Shown here piece after piece: positions 1 to 8,769 of a DNA stretch of 64,000 nt. Below the pieces are notes generated by a model, which was not told the origin of the DNA, searched no databases, and saw only the letters and a list, made by a program, of their open reading frames with translations. The position numbers and the translations under genes were made by a program. This stretch comes from Kribbella solani (GTDB lineage: Bacteria; Actinomycetota; Actinomycetes; Propionibacteriales; Kribbellaceae): NCBI RefSeq assembly GCF_014205295.1, contig NZ_JACHNF010000001.1, positions 620,001-684,000 of the forward strand, written 5' to 3'. Position 1 is the first letter of the stretch. Each line of letters opens with the position of its first letter.

Positions 1-1
1 G

Positions 2-385
2 AAGAACAGCAAGCTGGCGAAGAATCTGGTCAAGTACGGCGTGCGGTACGGACCGCTCGTCGTCGAGGCAGTGCGGCACGGGCGGGAGCCCGCGCAGCAG
101 GCGGTCCAGGCCGCCTGGGCGAAACGGACGGCCCGGCGCAAGGGCGTCGAGCACGCGCTGACCGTACGCGACGGGTCCTTGCTGAAGGTGATCAAGGACG
201 GTCAGGCGATCTTCTTCGTGTTCTCCGGAGACGCGATCGTGACGACGTACCCAGCCGTACCGCAGGCCACCTACCCGGAGCTGCTCCGGCACGCCGACCT
301 GGACAAACGCGAGCCGGCGGTAGTACTGGCCGCGCGGAAGCGACGGATCAACCCGCACCTGCCGAGGGTCCGCCGCAAACGTTGA
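2..385 (+). CDS. Hypothetical basic protein, 5' end outside the window
   Basis: The frame is open from the first bases of the window, so the visible part (about 127 residues) lacks its N-terminus. A GTG at 41 could be a start but nothing like a ribosome site precedes it, and the sequence upstream of it reads as similar basic protein (KNSKLAKNLVKYG). The protein is rich in Arg and Lys at both ends and ends in RVRRKR. It has no signal peptide or membrane segment and no motif I recognise. It may be a small conserved actinobacterial protein. No function is assigned. Confidence 0.65.
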   Translation, partial: KNSKLAKNLVKYGVRYGPLVVEAVRHGREPAQQAVQAAWAKRTARRKGVEHALTVRDGSLLKVIKDGQAIFFVFSGDAIVTTYPAVPQATYPELLRHADLDKREPAVVLAARKRRINPHLPRVRRKR

Positions 386-466
386 CGCACGCGTAACCTC
401 ACGGACCCACCGGAGCAACAGCCCAAACCCACAGTGGAACCACGTTTCCACGAGGGGAGAGCACCC

Positions 467-1597
467 ATGCTCTGGAAGATCAGAACCGAACTGGCCGACC
501 GCCCGGGCGCGCTGGCGGAACTTGCCGCACGATGTGGTGCGGACGACATCAACATCCTCAGCCTGGAGGTCTTCACCGCGGAGAGCGGGGCTGTCGACGA
601 GTTGGTGGTCTCCACCAGTCCCAGCTGGTCGGCCGACGACCTGGCCGCGCTGGCGGCCGAGGCGGGTTGTCTCAACACGATCGTCCGCGCCTGCCAGGCG
701 GATGTGCTCAGTGACGCGCCTACGCGGTACCTGCGGGCCGTGCTGCGGCTCCTCGACGACCCACTGTCGGTGGACGACGAACTGGGTGAACTGCAGGGGT
801 TCGACGAGTACACACCGGCCGAGTGGGCCAGGGCGGACGTACTGGCTGAGATCGCCGGCAAGTTGGCTGACCGGCTTGAGAGTCCGGAGGGACCACGGCC
901 TGGTAGCGGCGTACCGGAACTCCGCCAGGCGACAGTAGCTGATGCCGAGGCGGTGGTGGCTATGCACGAGCGGTGCTCGTACGAGACGCGCGCTCGGCGG
1001 TACCACGTGCCGATGCCGCGGCTGACCGCTCGTACGGCACGGCACCTGTCCGCGCCTGCCGGTGGCATGTCGGTCGTGGCTTGCGTGGACGACGCGGTGG
1101 TTGGGATGGCCACCGTGGCGCCCTGGGAGGAGCTGGGCAGTACGACGATGGAGATCGCCGTACTGGTCGAGGACGGCTGGCAGCGGCAGGGGATCGGGCT
1201 GCGGCTACTGCGGCAGGCAGTAGGGGAGGCCCGGCTCCTCGGTGCCGACCGGGTGGTGTGTCTGGTGCAGCCGCGGAACGATGCCATGCTGCGGACACTG
1301 CATCGGTTGCGGATGCGTTCCAGAGTGGTCCAGGACGGTGACAGCCTGATGGTGAGTGTCGCGCTGTCCAGCCAGAGCCTGTCGCATGCGGTGGATCGGC
1401 CGCCGGTGCAATATCGTCTAAGCCGTGCCACCCCTTCCCACCGGCCGGAACCCACACGGTCTCCTGGTCAACCTGCCCGCGAGCACTCGCTCGCCACTGT
1501 TTCAGCTGTTCAGCCGCTTCCTGGTCGCGCTGGGGCTGCTGACCGTGATGGTGCTGATCGTGGTGGTCGACCGGGACGGGTACCGGGACAGCTATGA
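467..1597 (+). CDS. ACT domain-GNAT acetyltransferase fusion protein
   Basis: The ATG at 467 is chosen because GAGGGGA lies six bases upstream; a GTG at 434 has no such site. Residues 1-75 form an ACT-type ligand-binding domain (KIRTELADRPGALAEL, then NILSLEVF). Residues about 150-300 form a GNAT acetyltransferase domain with the acetyl-CoA loop WQRQGIGLRLL. ACT domains usually bind amino acids, so this is probably an amino-acid-sensing acetyltransferase acting on a small molecule or protein. The last 65 or so residues look like translated noncoding sequence (Arg/Pro/Gly rich) and lie on top of the next gene in another frame, so the natural end may be earlier. The substrate is unknown. Confidence 0.8.
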   Translation: MLWKIRTELADRPGALAELAARCGADDINILSLEVFTAESGAVDELVVSTSPSWSADDLAALAAEAGCLNTIVRACQADVLSDAPTRYLRAVLRLLDDPLSVDDELGELQGFDEYTPAEWARADVLAEIAGKLADRLESPEGPRPGSGVPELRQATVADAEAVVAMHERCSYETRARRYHVPMPRLTARTARHLSAPAGGMSVVACVDDAVVGMATVAPWEELGSTTMEIAVLVEDGWQRQGIGLRLLRQAVGEARLLGADRVVCLVQPRNDAMLRTLHRLRMRSRVVQDGDSLMVSVALSSQSLSHAVDRPPVQYRLSRATPSHRPEPTRSPGQPAREHSLATVSAVQPLPGRAGAADRDGADRGGRPGRVPGQL

Positions 1598-2498
1598 CGG
1601 CAAGGTCAACGTCATCGACAGCATCTACTACGCGACCGTCACGCTGACCACGACCGGGTACGGCGACATCACCCCGGTGTCGCCCGCCGCCCGGCTGGTG
1701 AACGCCTTCATCGTGACGCCGCTGCGGATCGCGTTCCTGGTGGTTCTGGTCGGTACGACACTGGAAGTGCTGGCCAACGAGGGTCGCCGGATCATGCGCG
1801 ACACGCGCTGGAGGAAACGGATGAAGGACCACACCATCGTCGTCGGGTACGGCACCAAGGGCCGGTCCGCGGTCCAGACCCTGATCAGCAACGGCGTCCG
1901 GCGCGACAACATCGTGGTGATCGACCCGCGGGCGCAGGCGATCGGTGACGCGGGCAACGATCAGATGGCCGCTTTTCACGGCGACGCGACGAACCGGACC
2001 GTGCTGCGCCGGGCCGAGGTGATGACCGCGCGCGAGGTGATCGTGACCACCGACCGGGACGACTCGGCCGTACTGGTCACGCTGGCGGTGCGGCAGCTGA
2101 ACGCGGACGCCCACATCGTGGTCGCGGTCCGCGAGGAGGACAACGTGCCACTGCTGCGGCAGAGCGGCGCGGACGCCGTGGTCACGTCGTCGGAGGCGGT
2201 CGGCCGGCTGCTCGGTCTGTCAGCGGTCAGCCCGAACCTCGGCGAGGTGATGGAGGACCTGCTCACCTACGGCGAAGGTCTCGAGGTCGCCGAGCGGCCG
2301 GTGCTCGGGCGCGAGGTGGGCAAGCCGCCGTCGTCCGTACCGGACCGGGTGGTGTCGGTGGTCCGGGACGGGAAAGTCCACCGGTACTACGATTCGAACG
2401 TCTCGGTGCTTGCCGCCGGCGACAAACTGATCGTCGTCCGCCCGGCCAAGGAGACCCCGTGGGCCGAGCGCCCCGGCGCCGACGAGCAGGAAGACTGA
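1425..2498 (+). CDS. Single-pore potassium channel with RCK (TrkA-N/TrkA-C) domain
   Basis: Membrane K+ channel subunit of 357 residues. Membrane helix 1 (about 32-48) is followed by a pore loop with the K+ selectivity filter TTTGYGD (about 75-81), helix 2 (about 91-114), then a cytoplasmic Rossmann-type RCK domain starting HTIVVGYGTKGRSA (about 136-149) and a C-terminal TrkA-C-like segment. This is the MthK/Kch layout; four subunits would form the pore and the RCK domains gate it in response to a bound ligand. The GTG at 1425 is the farthest start and has no clear ribosome site. It lies 170 bases inside the upstream frame, so the two genes are probably translated together or the upstream gene really ends earlier. 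Confidence 0.88.
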   Translation: MPPLPTGRNPHGLLVNLPASTRSPLFQLFSRFLVALGLLTVMVLIVVVDRDGYRDSYDGKVNVIDSIYYATVTLTTTGYGDITPVSPAARLVNAFIVTPLRIAFLVVLVGTTLEVLANEGRRIMRDTRWRKRMKDHTIVVGYGTKGRSAVQTLISNGVRRDNIVVIDPRAQAIGDAGNDQMAAFHGDATNRTVLRRAEVMTAREVIVTTDRDDSAVLVTLAVRQLNADAHIVVAVREEDNVPLLRQSGADAVVTSSEAVGRLLGLSAVSPNLGEVMEDLLTYGEGLEVAERPVLGREVGKPPSSVPDRVVSVVRDGKVHRYYDSNVSVLAAGDKLIVVRPAKETPWAERPGADEQED

Positions 2499-2597
2499 CG
2501 GCCGGCGAGCCGGAAGCTGAGCCCGGCGAGCCGGAATGCTGAGCGCCCGCTGAGAGCTGTCACCACCTATTGACAGTCGGTGATGACGAGGCATAAG

Positions 2598-2671
2598 CCT
2601 GGGCTGGTTGCACCGACGGCGGCCCGCAAGGGGGGCCCTGAGCCGTCGCCGGCCCAGCCCAGGGGCCCCTT
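2598..2671 (+). promoter_or_regulatory. Structured leader: nested hairpin with a competing alternative stem
   Basis: Three perfect helices nest in this stretch. They are 2598-2607 with 2654-2663 (10 bp), 2614-2620 with 2642-2648 (7 bp), and 2621-2625 with 2633-2637 (5 bp). A second possible pairing, 2628-2640 with 2660-2671, uses part of the same bases and so excludes the outer helix. The ribosome site GGAGG (2683-2687) of the secreted-protein gene follows 12 bases later. Mutually exclusive stems just before a ribosome site are typical of regulatory leaders, but the hairpin could simply be a terminator for the channel gene. I do not recognise a known riboswitch class. Confidence 0.5.
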
Positions 2672-2694
2672 CTCTGCGGGGTGGAGGCACGCCG

Positions 2695-4506
2695 ATGCGC
2701 GGATCCAGTTATCGGTGGAGAAATCGGTGGGGAATAGGGGCCGCCGTCATCACACTCGCGATCGCGATGATGCCGGCTCTGGGATGGCAGGCAACTGCCG
2801 CGGCGCCGGCTCCGGTCAAGCCGAACGCGATCGGTGGGATGGACTGCAACGGGTTCAGCCCGCTGTACAAGTCGGTCAAGCATGGATTGGGCGGGTTGTG
2901 TACGGACCCGGTCAAGATCGACAAAAACGGGGTGCCCTGGCGGTTCGAGGACAACGAGCACTACATCGGCCACGACGAGCCGTCGGTCAAGTTCATCTCG
3001 AGCCGGCCGGGCAGCGCGAACGACATCACGTACTTCATGCGGCTGTCGAAGGACCCGGCCGCCAAACCGACGGTGAGCAGTCCGGCGGTCAGCAAGTACG
3101 CGGAACTCAGTCCGGCGCCGTGGTTCGGTCTGCCGCTGTGCGACCCGAAGTCGTACCCGCAGAACTCGTGTACGCCGAACAGTGACAGCAACGGTTCCGC
3201 CATCAGCGATCCGAACGCGGCCGGTTCCGCGTTCATGGAACTGCAGTTCTATCCGCCTGGCTTCGGGCCGTTCCTGGACGGGCCGAGTTGCGACGCCGGC
3301 CGCTGGTGCGCGGCGCTGACGATCGACAGTCTTGCTTGCACGTTCGGTTTCGCGACCTGCAACAACAACTGCATCGAACCGGTGAACTTCTCGTACCTGC
3401 AGACCGACGGCGTCCCGGCCGGTCCGCCGAGCCCGCAGCTCACCGACGTGTCGACGCTGTCGCCGAACAAGAAGACGCTGGAAATGCGGCAGGGTGACGT
3501 CCTCCGGGTGGTGATGCGCGACACCGCGCACGGCCTACTCGCGAGGGTCGACGATCTGAGTACCGGACAGTCCGGATCGATGGTCGCGTCCGCGGCGAAC
3601 GGGTTCATGAACACGAACATCGCCGACTGCACCGGAACCCCGTTCGACTTCCACCCCGAGTACAGCAGCGCCCAGCAGCAGAACCAGGTCCCGTGGGCAG
3701 CGCTCGAGGGTGGCGTGCTGATGCAGGACGAGCTCGGTCACTTCGAGGCCTGCTCCAGCGTGTCCAGCCGGCTGCCGGTCAGCCAGTCGTACCCGAACGG
3801 GCAGAGCTTCTCCGACCCGAACGTCTACCAGGTCTGCAACGGTGGTGCCGAAGGCAACGGTTCCGGTGAAGGGCCGTGCAACCCGGCGACCGGGATCTGC
3901 CAGAACGCGACTACCGAAACCGGAGCCGCGTGTCCGACCAATGATTCCGCCAGTGGCGTCAACTGTGAGTTCTCCGGCGCGAACTGCATGATCGCCGGTC
4001 CGCGGACCACGATGGTGAACGGCAAGGCGGTGGTCGAACGCTGGCCGATTGCCGGCTGCCAGGAGAACGTCTTCCAGAACGGTGACCTCGACTTCGACGG
4101 CTCCTCGTACCAGGCCGACTGGCCGGACGGGTCACGTGGTCATCCGACCTCGTTCGAGTACATCGGACCGTTCACCGGCGGAGCGCATCCGTACCCGAAC
4201 ATCCAGTTCGAGACGAACGTGGCGGCGTCGGAGATCCTCTGCAACACGATCACCGGAGCCGGCTGCACCGCCGTACCACAGGGTGCCGCGTTCTACCCGT
4301 TCTGGAGCCTCGGCTCGACCAGCGCCCTCCAGGCGACCCCGTCCCTGGGCCGCCTGTGCGTATGGAACTTCGGCAACGTGATCAACCACCGAACGGTCCA
4401 AACCTTCGGCAAGACCACCCAGTACGGCACCCCCGACCTGACCCGCTTCGGCGGAACCCTCACCAGCGCCGTACTCCCCAACCCCCAACTGACCACCCGC
4501 TGCTGA
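2695..4506 (+). CDS. Secreted cysteine-rich protein of unknown function
   Basis: The ATG at 2695 has GGAGG seven bases upstream and gives a clear signal peptide: a basic start (MRGSSYRWRNRWG), a hydrophobic core (AAVITLAIAMMPALG) and an Ala-rich cleavage region (ATAAAPA). The mature protein, about 570 residues, is rich in Cys, Asn, Ser and Gly, for example CNNNCIEP and GEGPCNPATGIC. This suggests an extracellular, disulfide-bonded fold. I see no catalytic motif I can name. It resembles a group of large secreted proteins of unknown function in soil actinobacteria. A structured leader lies directly upstream and a bidirectional terminator hairpin follows. Confidence 0.85.
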   Translation: MRGSSYRWRNRWGIGAAVITLAIAMMPALGWQATAAAPAPVKPNAIGGMDCNGFSPLYKSVKHGLGGLCTDPVKIDKNGVPWRFEDNEHYIGHDEPSVKFISSRPGSANDITYFMRLSKDPAAKPTVSSPAVSKYAELSPAPWFGLPLCDPKSYPQNSCTPNSDSNGSAISDPNAAGSAFMELQFYPPGFGPFLDGPSCDAGRWCAALTIDSLACTFGFATCNNNCIEPVNFSYLQTDGVPAGPPSPQLTDVSTLSPNKKTLEMRQGDVLRVVMRDTAHGLLARVDDLSTGQSGSMVASAANGFMNTNIADCTGTPFDFHPEYSSAQQQNQVPWAALEGGVLMQDELGHFEACSSVSSRLPVSQSYPNGQSFSDPNVYQVCNGGAEGNGSGEGPCNPATGICQNATTETGAACPTNDSASGVNCEFSGANCMIAGPRTTMVNGKAVVERWPIAGCQENVFQNGDLDFDGSSYQADWPDGSRGHPTSFEYIGPFTGGAHPYPNIQFETNVAASEILCNTITGAGCTAVPQGAAFYPFWSLGSTSALQATPSLGRLCVWNFGNVINHRTVQTFGKTTQYGTPDLTRFGGTLTSAVLPNPQLTTRC

Positions 4507-4526
4507 CAAGGTAAGCAGCTGACCCT

Positions 4527-4555
4527 GGGCGGAGACAGCCACCTGGTCTCCGCCC
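4527..4555. terminator. Bidirectional hairpin terminator between convergent genes
   Basis: A perfect 10-bp stem (GGGCGGAGAC at 4527-4536 with GTCTCCGCCC at 4546-4555) closes a nine-base loop. It sits midway between the stop codons of the secreted-protein gene on the plus strand and the membrane-protein gene on the minus strand, where one hairpin could serve both. No T-tract is seen on either side. Confidence 0.75.
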
Positions 4556-4577
4556 ACGCGGTTGGCCAGGCATCAGT

Positions 4578-6368
4578 TCACGGAGCGGCCGGGGTGTTCG
4601 GCTGCGGCGGTTGGCTCGGTGGCTTGCCCTGTTTGAACCAGGTCTCCACCGCGCCGGCGAGCGACTTGGCGTTGGCAAGCATGTCTTTCGGCGCCGTGCT
4701 CAGGCCCGCGTAGGTTTGTGATCTGAAGCCGAGGTAGAAGGCCGTGAACACCCCGAAGAACAACGGAACCCACCCTGCACGCCAGCTTTCGCTGTACCAG
4801 ACCGACAGGCCTGACAGGCTGACCAGCGCGCAGCCGACGACCACTCCGGTGAGCGTCTTGCGAATTCCGAAGCCGATCAGGAGCAGAGTGGCAGCCGCGG
4901 TGACGGCGAGCATCGCGATGACAAGCCACGACCAATCACGCCGTACGACCTCGGTTCCGAGCAGCGTACCGAGAACACAAGCCGTGAACTGCGCGAGGTT
5001 GGGCACTGCCACGGGGCGCATCCGGCGTGCCAGCGGAGGGCCGGCGGTCGGACCTGGGCCTAGGCCGGCATTGCGCCACAGGAACTCGAGGTGCCTCGAC
5101 CTGCTTGCCTGCGGGGTTGCCTCGGCTTCGAGTGCCCATGTCAGTCCGACCGTGCTCCACCCGACCGCGGCGAAGGCCACCGCGCCGATGGCTGCCACCA
5201 CGAGACCGCCGTCGGCCCAGTCGAAACCGGCGATGGCGAGGCCGAGACAGAACCGGAGCGGGTAGCCGATGGCAACGAGAATGATGACTCCGGCAACTGA
5301 ATCGTCGGCCCGTGCCTTCTCGTACAACACGGCCAGTACGAAGATCGCGACCAGCCCAACCAGCAAAGCGGTTCGGGTCCCGGCCGGAGCGCCGAGCGCG
5401 AGCACGAGCGCCGCACCCACCCGGGCAAGCGCGACCTGCGCGGACTGACGGATCGGGTCGCCTCCCGAGTCCGGCAGCCGCTTTCGCGCCGTTGCCATCG
5501 GATGAGTGGCTTCGCCCGCGAATCCACGGATGTCGTTCCACTGGTACCTGGCCTGGTAGGCAAGGAACTCCAGCACGACCCACCCCCAGATGAGCGCGAG
5601 CAGGTGCAGCCCGAACGTACGGTCGGCCGCGCCGTACGTGAGCGCGACCAGGAATCCGGCGAGGTAGTACAGCCCTTTCTGGAGATCGACCGGGCGCGGC
5701 AGCGCGAGGTACTTGACCAGCTGCCCGTCCGGGCCGGTCGCGCCGCTGGTGTGGATCTGGAGGCGTTCGCGGGCGCTGTTGTAGAACGTCAGCCCCGCGG
5801 CCGTCGTCGACCACGTCAGGTGCACCAGGAGCAAGATCGTGAACGAGTAACTGACCGTCATCAGGGCGGCCCACGGCCCCGGTACGTTGATGGCGATCAG
5901 GATCAGGATGACGATGAACGCGGACATCGCGATCGTGATGAGCATGACGGTGATCGCCCGGTAGATCGCATGTCCGTGCTTGAGGCCGACCAGCGCGCCG
6001 ACGATCCGAATGAACGAAGGGCTGGGGGTTGCCGCGGGATCGGCGGTCGGCTGCGCCAGTTGCTGCTCGAGGTCGCGAAGATAGTGCGTTCGCAGGGTCG
6101 CCTGCGCGCCGGCTTGAACGAACATCCCGAACAGCGCCAGCGGAACCATCGGCGCGAGTACGAGGAGCCCTGGCGGGATGTCGTTCTGGTGGCTGTTCGG
6201 CAGCACGTACCGGCCGACGAGACCGGCGAGCAGGCCGAGTGTGGTCAGGGCGAGCGAAGCGAGAGCCACCTGGGTCGTCTGAAACGAACGTTCGTCCTCT
6301 CTCGACGCGATGTAGTCGGCGAGGAGGGTGTCCCGGTCGATCGGGGGCGGGGGCGGTGAGACGCTCAT
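4578..6368 (-). CDS. Polytopic membrane protein of unknown function
   Basis: About 596 residues with many hydrophobic segments spread over the whole length, for example TQVALASLALTTLGLLAGLV near the N-terminus and AVTVMLITIAMSAFIVILIL-type stretches in the middle. The start at 6368 is preferred because its ATG overlaps the stop of the upstream HAD-like gene as ATGA, which implies coupled translation; an in-frame ATG at 6377 is the alternative. The Pro-rich N-terminus (PPPPPIDRD) is followed by a short soluble segment containing REDERSFQ. There is no transporter or enzyme signature I can name. Pairing with the HAD-like gene suggests a shared role. Confidence 0.75.
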   Translation of the reverse strand: MSVSPPPPPIDRDTLLADYIASREDERSFQTTQVALASLALTTLGLLAGLVGRYVLPNSHQNDIPPGLLVLAPMVPLALFGMFVQAGAQATLRTHYLRDLEQQLAQPTADPAATPSPSFIRIVGALVGLKHGHAIYRAITVMLITIAMSAFIVILILIAINVPGPWAALMTVSYSFTILLLVHLTWSTTAAGLTFYNSARERLQIHTSGATGPDGQLVKYLALPRPVDLQKGLYYLAGFLVALTYGAADRTFGLHLLALIWGWVVLEFLAYQARYQWNDIRGFAGEATHPMATARKRLPDSGGDPIRQSAQVALARVGAALVLALGAPAGTRTALLVGLVAIFVLAVLYEKARADDSVAGVIILVAIGYPLRFCLGLAIAGFDWADGGLVVAAIGAVAFAAVGWSTVGLTWALEAEATPQASRSRHLEFLWRNAGLGPGPTAGPPLARRMRPVAVPNLAQFTACVLGTLLGTEVVRRDWSWLVIAMLAVTAAATLLLIGFGIRKTLTGVVVGCALVSLSGLSVWYSESWRAGWVPLFFGVFTAFYLGFRSQTYAGLSTAPKDMLANAKSLAGAVETWFKQGKPPSQPPQPNTPAAP

Positions 6369-6958
6369 CCGCGCCATCCCGGGAACTGCCGGGAACCGAC
6401 GACCAGCGCGAGCAGCCGGCCGCAGCGGTTCTGCAGCCTGGCCAGCGGTGGTGGGTCCTCGGCCTGCACATGAACGAAGGTGAACCCGAGGCGGGTGGCG
6501 AGCAAGCCGTCCGTCAGCGACACGTCACCGCAGACGACGCCGCTCCCGGCGGCCGCGGACAGCCCGAGCGTACGCCGGGTGGTCCATGGTTTCCGGGCCC
6601 GGCGAACGAGCCGGACCGATGTCCCGCGGTCCGGGAGCGGTTGAATCAAGCCGGACAAATCCCGTCGTGAGTTCGTCACGACGACTACCGCGCCGACGCC
6701 CTGGTCGACGGCGCGGCTCAACACTTCGTGCCAGCGAGAGTTCCAGGCCCCGTCCGGAGCCGACCAGTCGATCAGCAGTGGCTCGGCGTCGAGGATCAGC
6801 ACCGCCGGCCGGAGCCCCAGACAGGTCGAGATGGCGTCCTCCGTGGAGGACCGCACATACCGAGGATGCTCGACCACGGCTCCAGGTCCCTTCCGCACGG
6901 CGGTGAGGTCGAGCATATGCCGCCGGTGGGACCGCGGTACCTGAGCTGACTGAGACAT
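6365..6958 (-). CDS. HAD-superfamily-like protein with an altered nucleophile motif
   Basis: Protein of 197 residues. Its order of motifs fits a small HAD phosphatase of the YqeG/IIIA type: a hydrophobic strand ending in Asp (AVLILDAEPLL, motif I), VVVTNSRRD (motif II), ARKPW with a Lys (motif III) and GDVSLTDGLLATRLG (motif IV). Canonical HAD enzymes have DxD in motif I; here the second Asp is Glu (DAE), which may weaken or change phosphatase activity. It is the first gene of a two-gene unit with the downstream membrane protein (ATGA overlap) and is transcribed away from the HTH regulator at 7112. Confidence 0.65.
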   Translation of the reverse strand: MSQSAQVPRSHRRHMLDLTAVRKGPGAVVEHPRYVRSSTEDAISTCLGLRPAVLILDAEPLLIDWSAPDGAWNSRWHEVLSRAVDQGVGAVVVVTNSRRDLSGLIQPLPDRGTSVRLVRRARKPWTTRRTLGLSAAAGSGVVCGDVSLTDGLLATRLGFTFVHVQAEDPPPLARLQNRCGRLLALVVGSRQFPGWRG

Positions 6959-7111
6959 GGAACGGCCCTTCGAACGTTCTCAGATTGACATCACCCGAAC
7001 AATGCGCAACCTGTCGTCACGGATCTACCATCAATTCACTGTGCCAAGACGTCTGCAATTCTCCTTGCCACAGTCCGGGGGGCGTGCTAGCGGTTGGGGG
7101 ATCGAGGGGAT

Positions 7112-8689
7112 GTGCGAGATACCAGTGCAACGTGGGGCCGGCCGATCCGGGAGCTGACTCCGCAAGCTCGTACCGCTTGGTTGTTGCGGGTCAGTCGATT
7201 GCTTGCGGCCGATGGTGCTTATGTTTCGCAGGCGAGATTGGCGCGGGCTTTTCCCGACGAGTCGCATCAGTTGGTGACACCGGCAACCATTTCGCGCTGG
7301 GAGTCGGGGAAGGTGCCCGTCCCGCGGTGGGGCGCGGAGCGCTACGAGCAGTTGCTCGGGCTGCCTTCGGGACAGCTTGTCGCGGTCATCGAAACCATGC
7401 ACCGCTACGCGCGCGGTGCGCCGCCGCGGAACTGGACCGCGGCACGTGACCGCACGCCCGCGGACGATGTCCGGATCCAGAACCTGCTGGACCGCGCGCT
7501 CTCCGAAGGCGTGATGTCCGGTCCGCGATGGGATCGGCTCACCTGGCATCTGGTCACTGATCACGTGCTTCTGCCAAGTAGATTCTGGGTCGACCTGACC
7601 GAGCGACTGCTCGTGGAGATGATCATCTCGGACGGAGTCCGGTGGCATCAGCGCTATGAGGCCTTCAATCGGTTGCTGAGTCATCCGGTCGGCCAGTTCG
7701 CGGCGATAGCGGCCTGTACGTCGCTGGGTTCGGACCGCTCCAATCAGGTCGTCGTCGAAACAATCAGCGCGCTTGATTTCAGCTCGCATCGGGACGCGAA
7801 CTCCGCGGTCATTCGGGAGTTGCGTGAGCCGAGCAGCGACCAGGCGCAACTGGGCGCATTGCTGGCCTGTTTCCGAAAGCTCCAGCTCCGCCATTTCGCC
7901 GAGCCCGAACGGAGAGTACTGAGTCAGGTTCTGCTGGAGCTGAGCCACGACTCCGCGGGAGGCGCGGCGAAAGTGACCGCGGACCAACTGCTCGCATTGT
8001 CGGCACATGTCGCGCGGTCCGCTCCGGCAGCGGGCTGGCAACGGCCGGTGCTGACCGGGTCGGCGGTGGAACGAGAACTGGTCGTGAGTCGCGTCGTGAG
8101 CGTCGTGAACGCCTGGGTGCGGCCGGAGCACGAATCGTTCCACGACGCCGTACTGCCGACACTGGTCGAGGAGATGTTGTACGCCGCCTCGTGGGACGTA
8201 CGGCTAGCGGCGGCGAGCTTCATCGCCGCTTCACCGTACCGTGACGGGACGGCCAGGGCGCTCGCCGAGGAGTTCAAGTCGGCCCGGGCGCTGCTGGAAC
8301 GGCTCGACTGGGCGCTGTCGCTACTCTCGGCGCTTCGTCTCGTCGGGCGTCACCAGGAACGGCGGTTGCTGGAGCAGGTAGTGCTGTACGGCGGCGCCTC
8401 GCCTGCCGTTGAGGTCTCGGCCGCGTACTCGATCGGTCACCTCGCGCCGTCGGCCGATGTGACCGCACTGCGGGCGGCGGTGACGAAGCATGCCACCCAG
8501 TGGCGGACGACCCGGTCGGTGCATTCGGTGGCCGTGCTGGCCGGCCTGAGCTACAGCGCGGGGGTGTCCGGAAGGCTGGACCTGCTGCAGGCGATCTCGC
8601 GGTCGCACGACGTGCCACGTCCGCTCGTACCGGCGCTGACGTGGTGGCTCGGTCTTCCGTCCTGGGTGCTGCGTAGCGTTACCGCCTGA
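7112..8689 (+). CDS. HTH (XRE-like) regulator with a long helical-repeat C-terminus
   Basis: The N-terminal 90 residues contain a helix-turn-helix: VSRLLAADGAYVSQARLARAF, then TPATISRWESGKVPVPRWG, the pattern XRE-type proteins use to bind operators. The remaining 430 residues are alpha-helical with repeated Leu/Ala-rich helices resembling HEAT-like repeats, which would bind a partner or ligand. No enzyme motif is visible. The start is uncertain: GTG 7112 is favoured, but GAGGGGA lies only two bases before it; TTG 7094 is the alternative. A TTGACA at 6985-6990 could be a -35 element. The gene is divergent from the HAD/membrane-protein pair, which it may control. Confidence 0.7.
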   Translation: MRDTSATWGRPIRELTPQARTAWLLRVSRLLAADGAYVSQARLARAFPDESHQLVTPATISRWESGKVPVPRWGAERYEQLLGLPSGQLVAVIETMHRYARGAPPRNWTAARDRTPADDVRIQNLLDRALSEGVMSGPRWDRLTWHLVTDHVLLPSRFWVDLTERLLVEMIISDGVRWHQRYEAFNRLLSHPVGQFAAIAACTSLGSDRSNQVVVETISALDFSSHRDANSAVIRELREPSSDQAQLGALLACFRKLQLRHFAEPERRVLSQVLLELSHDSAGGAAKVTADQLLALSAHVARSAPAAGWQRPVLTGSAVERELVVSRVVSVVNAWVRPEHESFHDAVLPTLVEEMLYAASWDVRLAAASFIAASPYRDGTARALAEEFKSARALLERLDWALSLLSALRLVGRHQERRLLEQVVLYGGASPAVEVSAAYSIGHLAPSADVTALRAAVTKHATQWRTTRSVHSVAVLAGLSYSAGVSGRLDLLQAISRSHDVPRPLVPALTWWLGLPSWVLRSVTA

Positions 8690-8732
8690 CGATGCCTTGA
8701 CCTGATGGGTGGGAAGGTTCTACTGTCTGGCC

Positions 8733-8758
8733 TGTAAACGATTACAAGAACGATTACA
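8733..8758 (+). promoter_or_regulatory. LacI-family operator overlapping the lacI-type gene's ribosome site
   Basis: TGTAAACGATTACA (8733-8746) is an imperfect palindrome centred on CG, the form bound by many LacI-family repressors. A further half-site CGATTACA follows at 8751-8758. The ribosome site AGGAGG (8758-8763) and GTG start (8770) come immediately after, so repressor bound here would block its own gene and the transporter genes fused to it by overlaps. The match is by eye. Confidence 0.7.
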
Positions 8759-8769
8759 GGAGGTCTCGG

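Noticed and set aside
6972..6979. GAACGTTC palindrome taken as a possible SOS (LexA) box
   Set aside because: An actinobacterial SOS box needs four bases between the half-sites; here they touch, so it does not fit.
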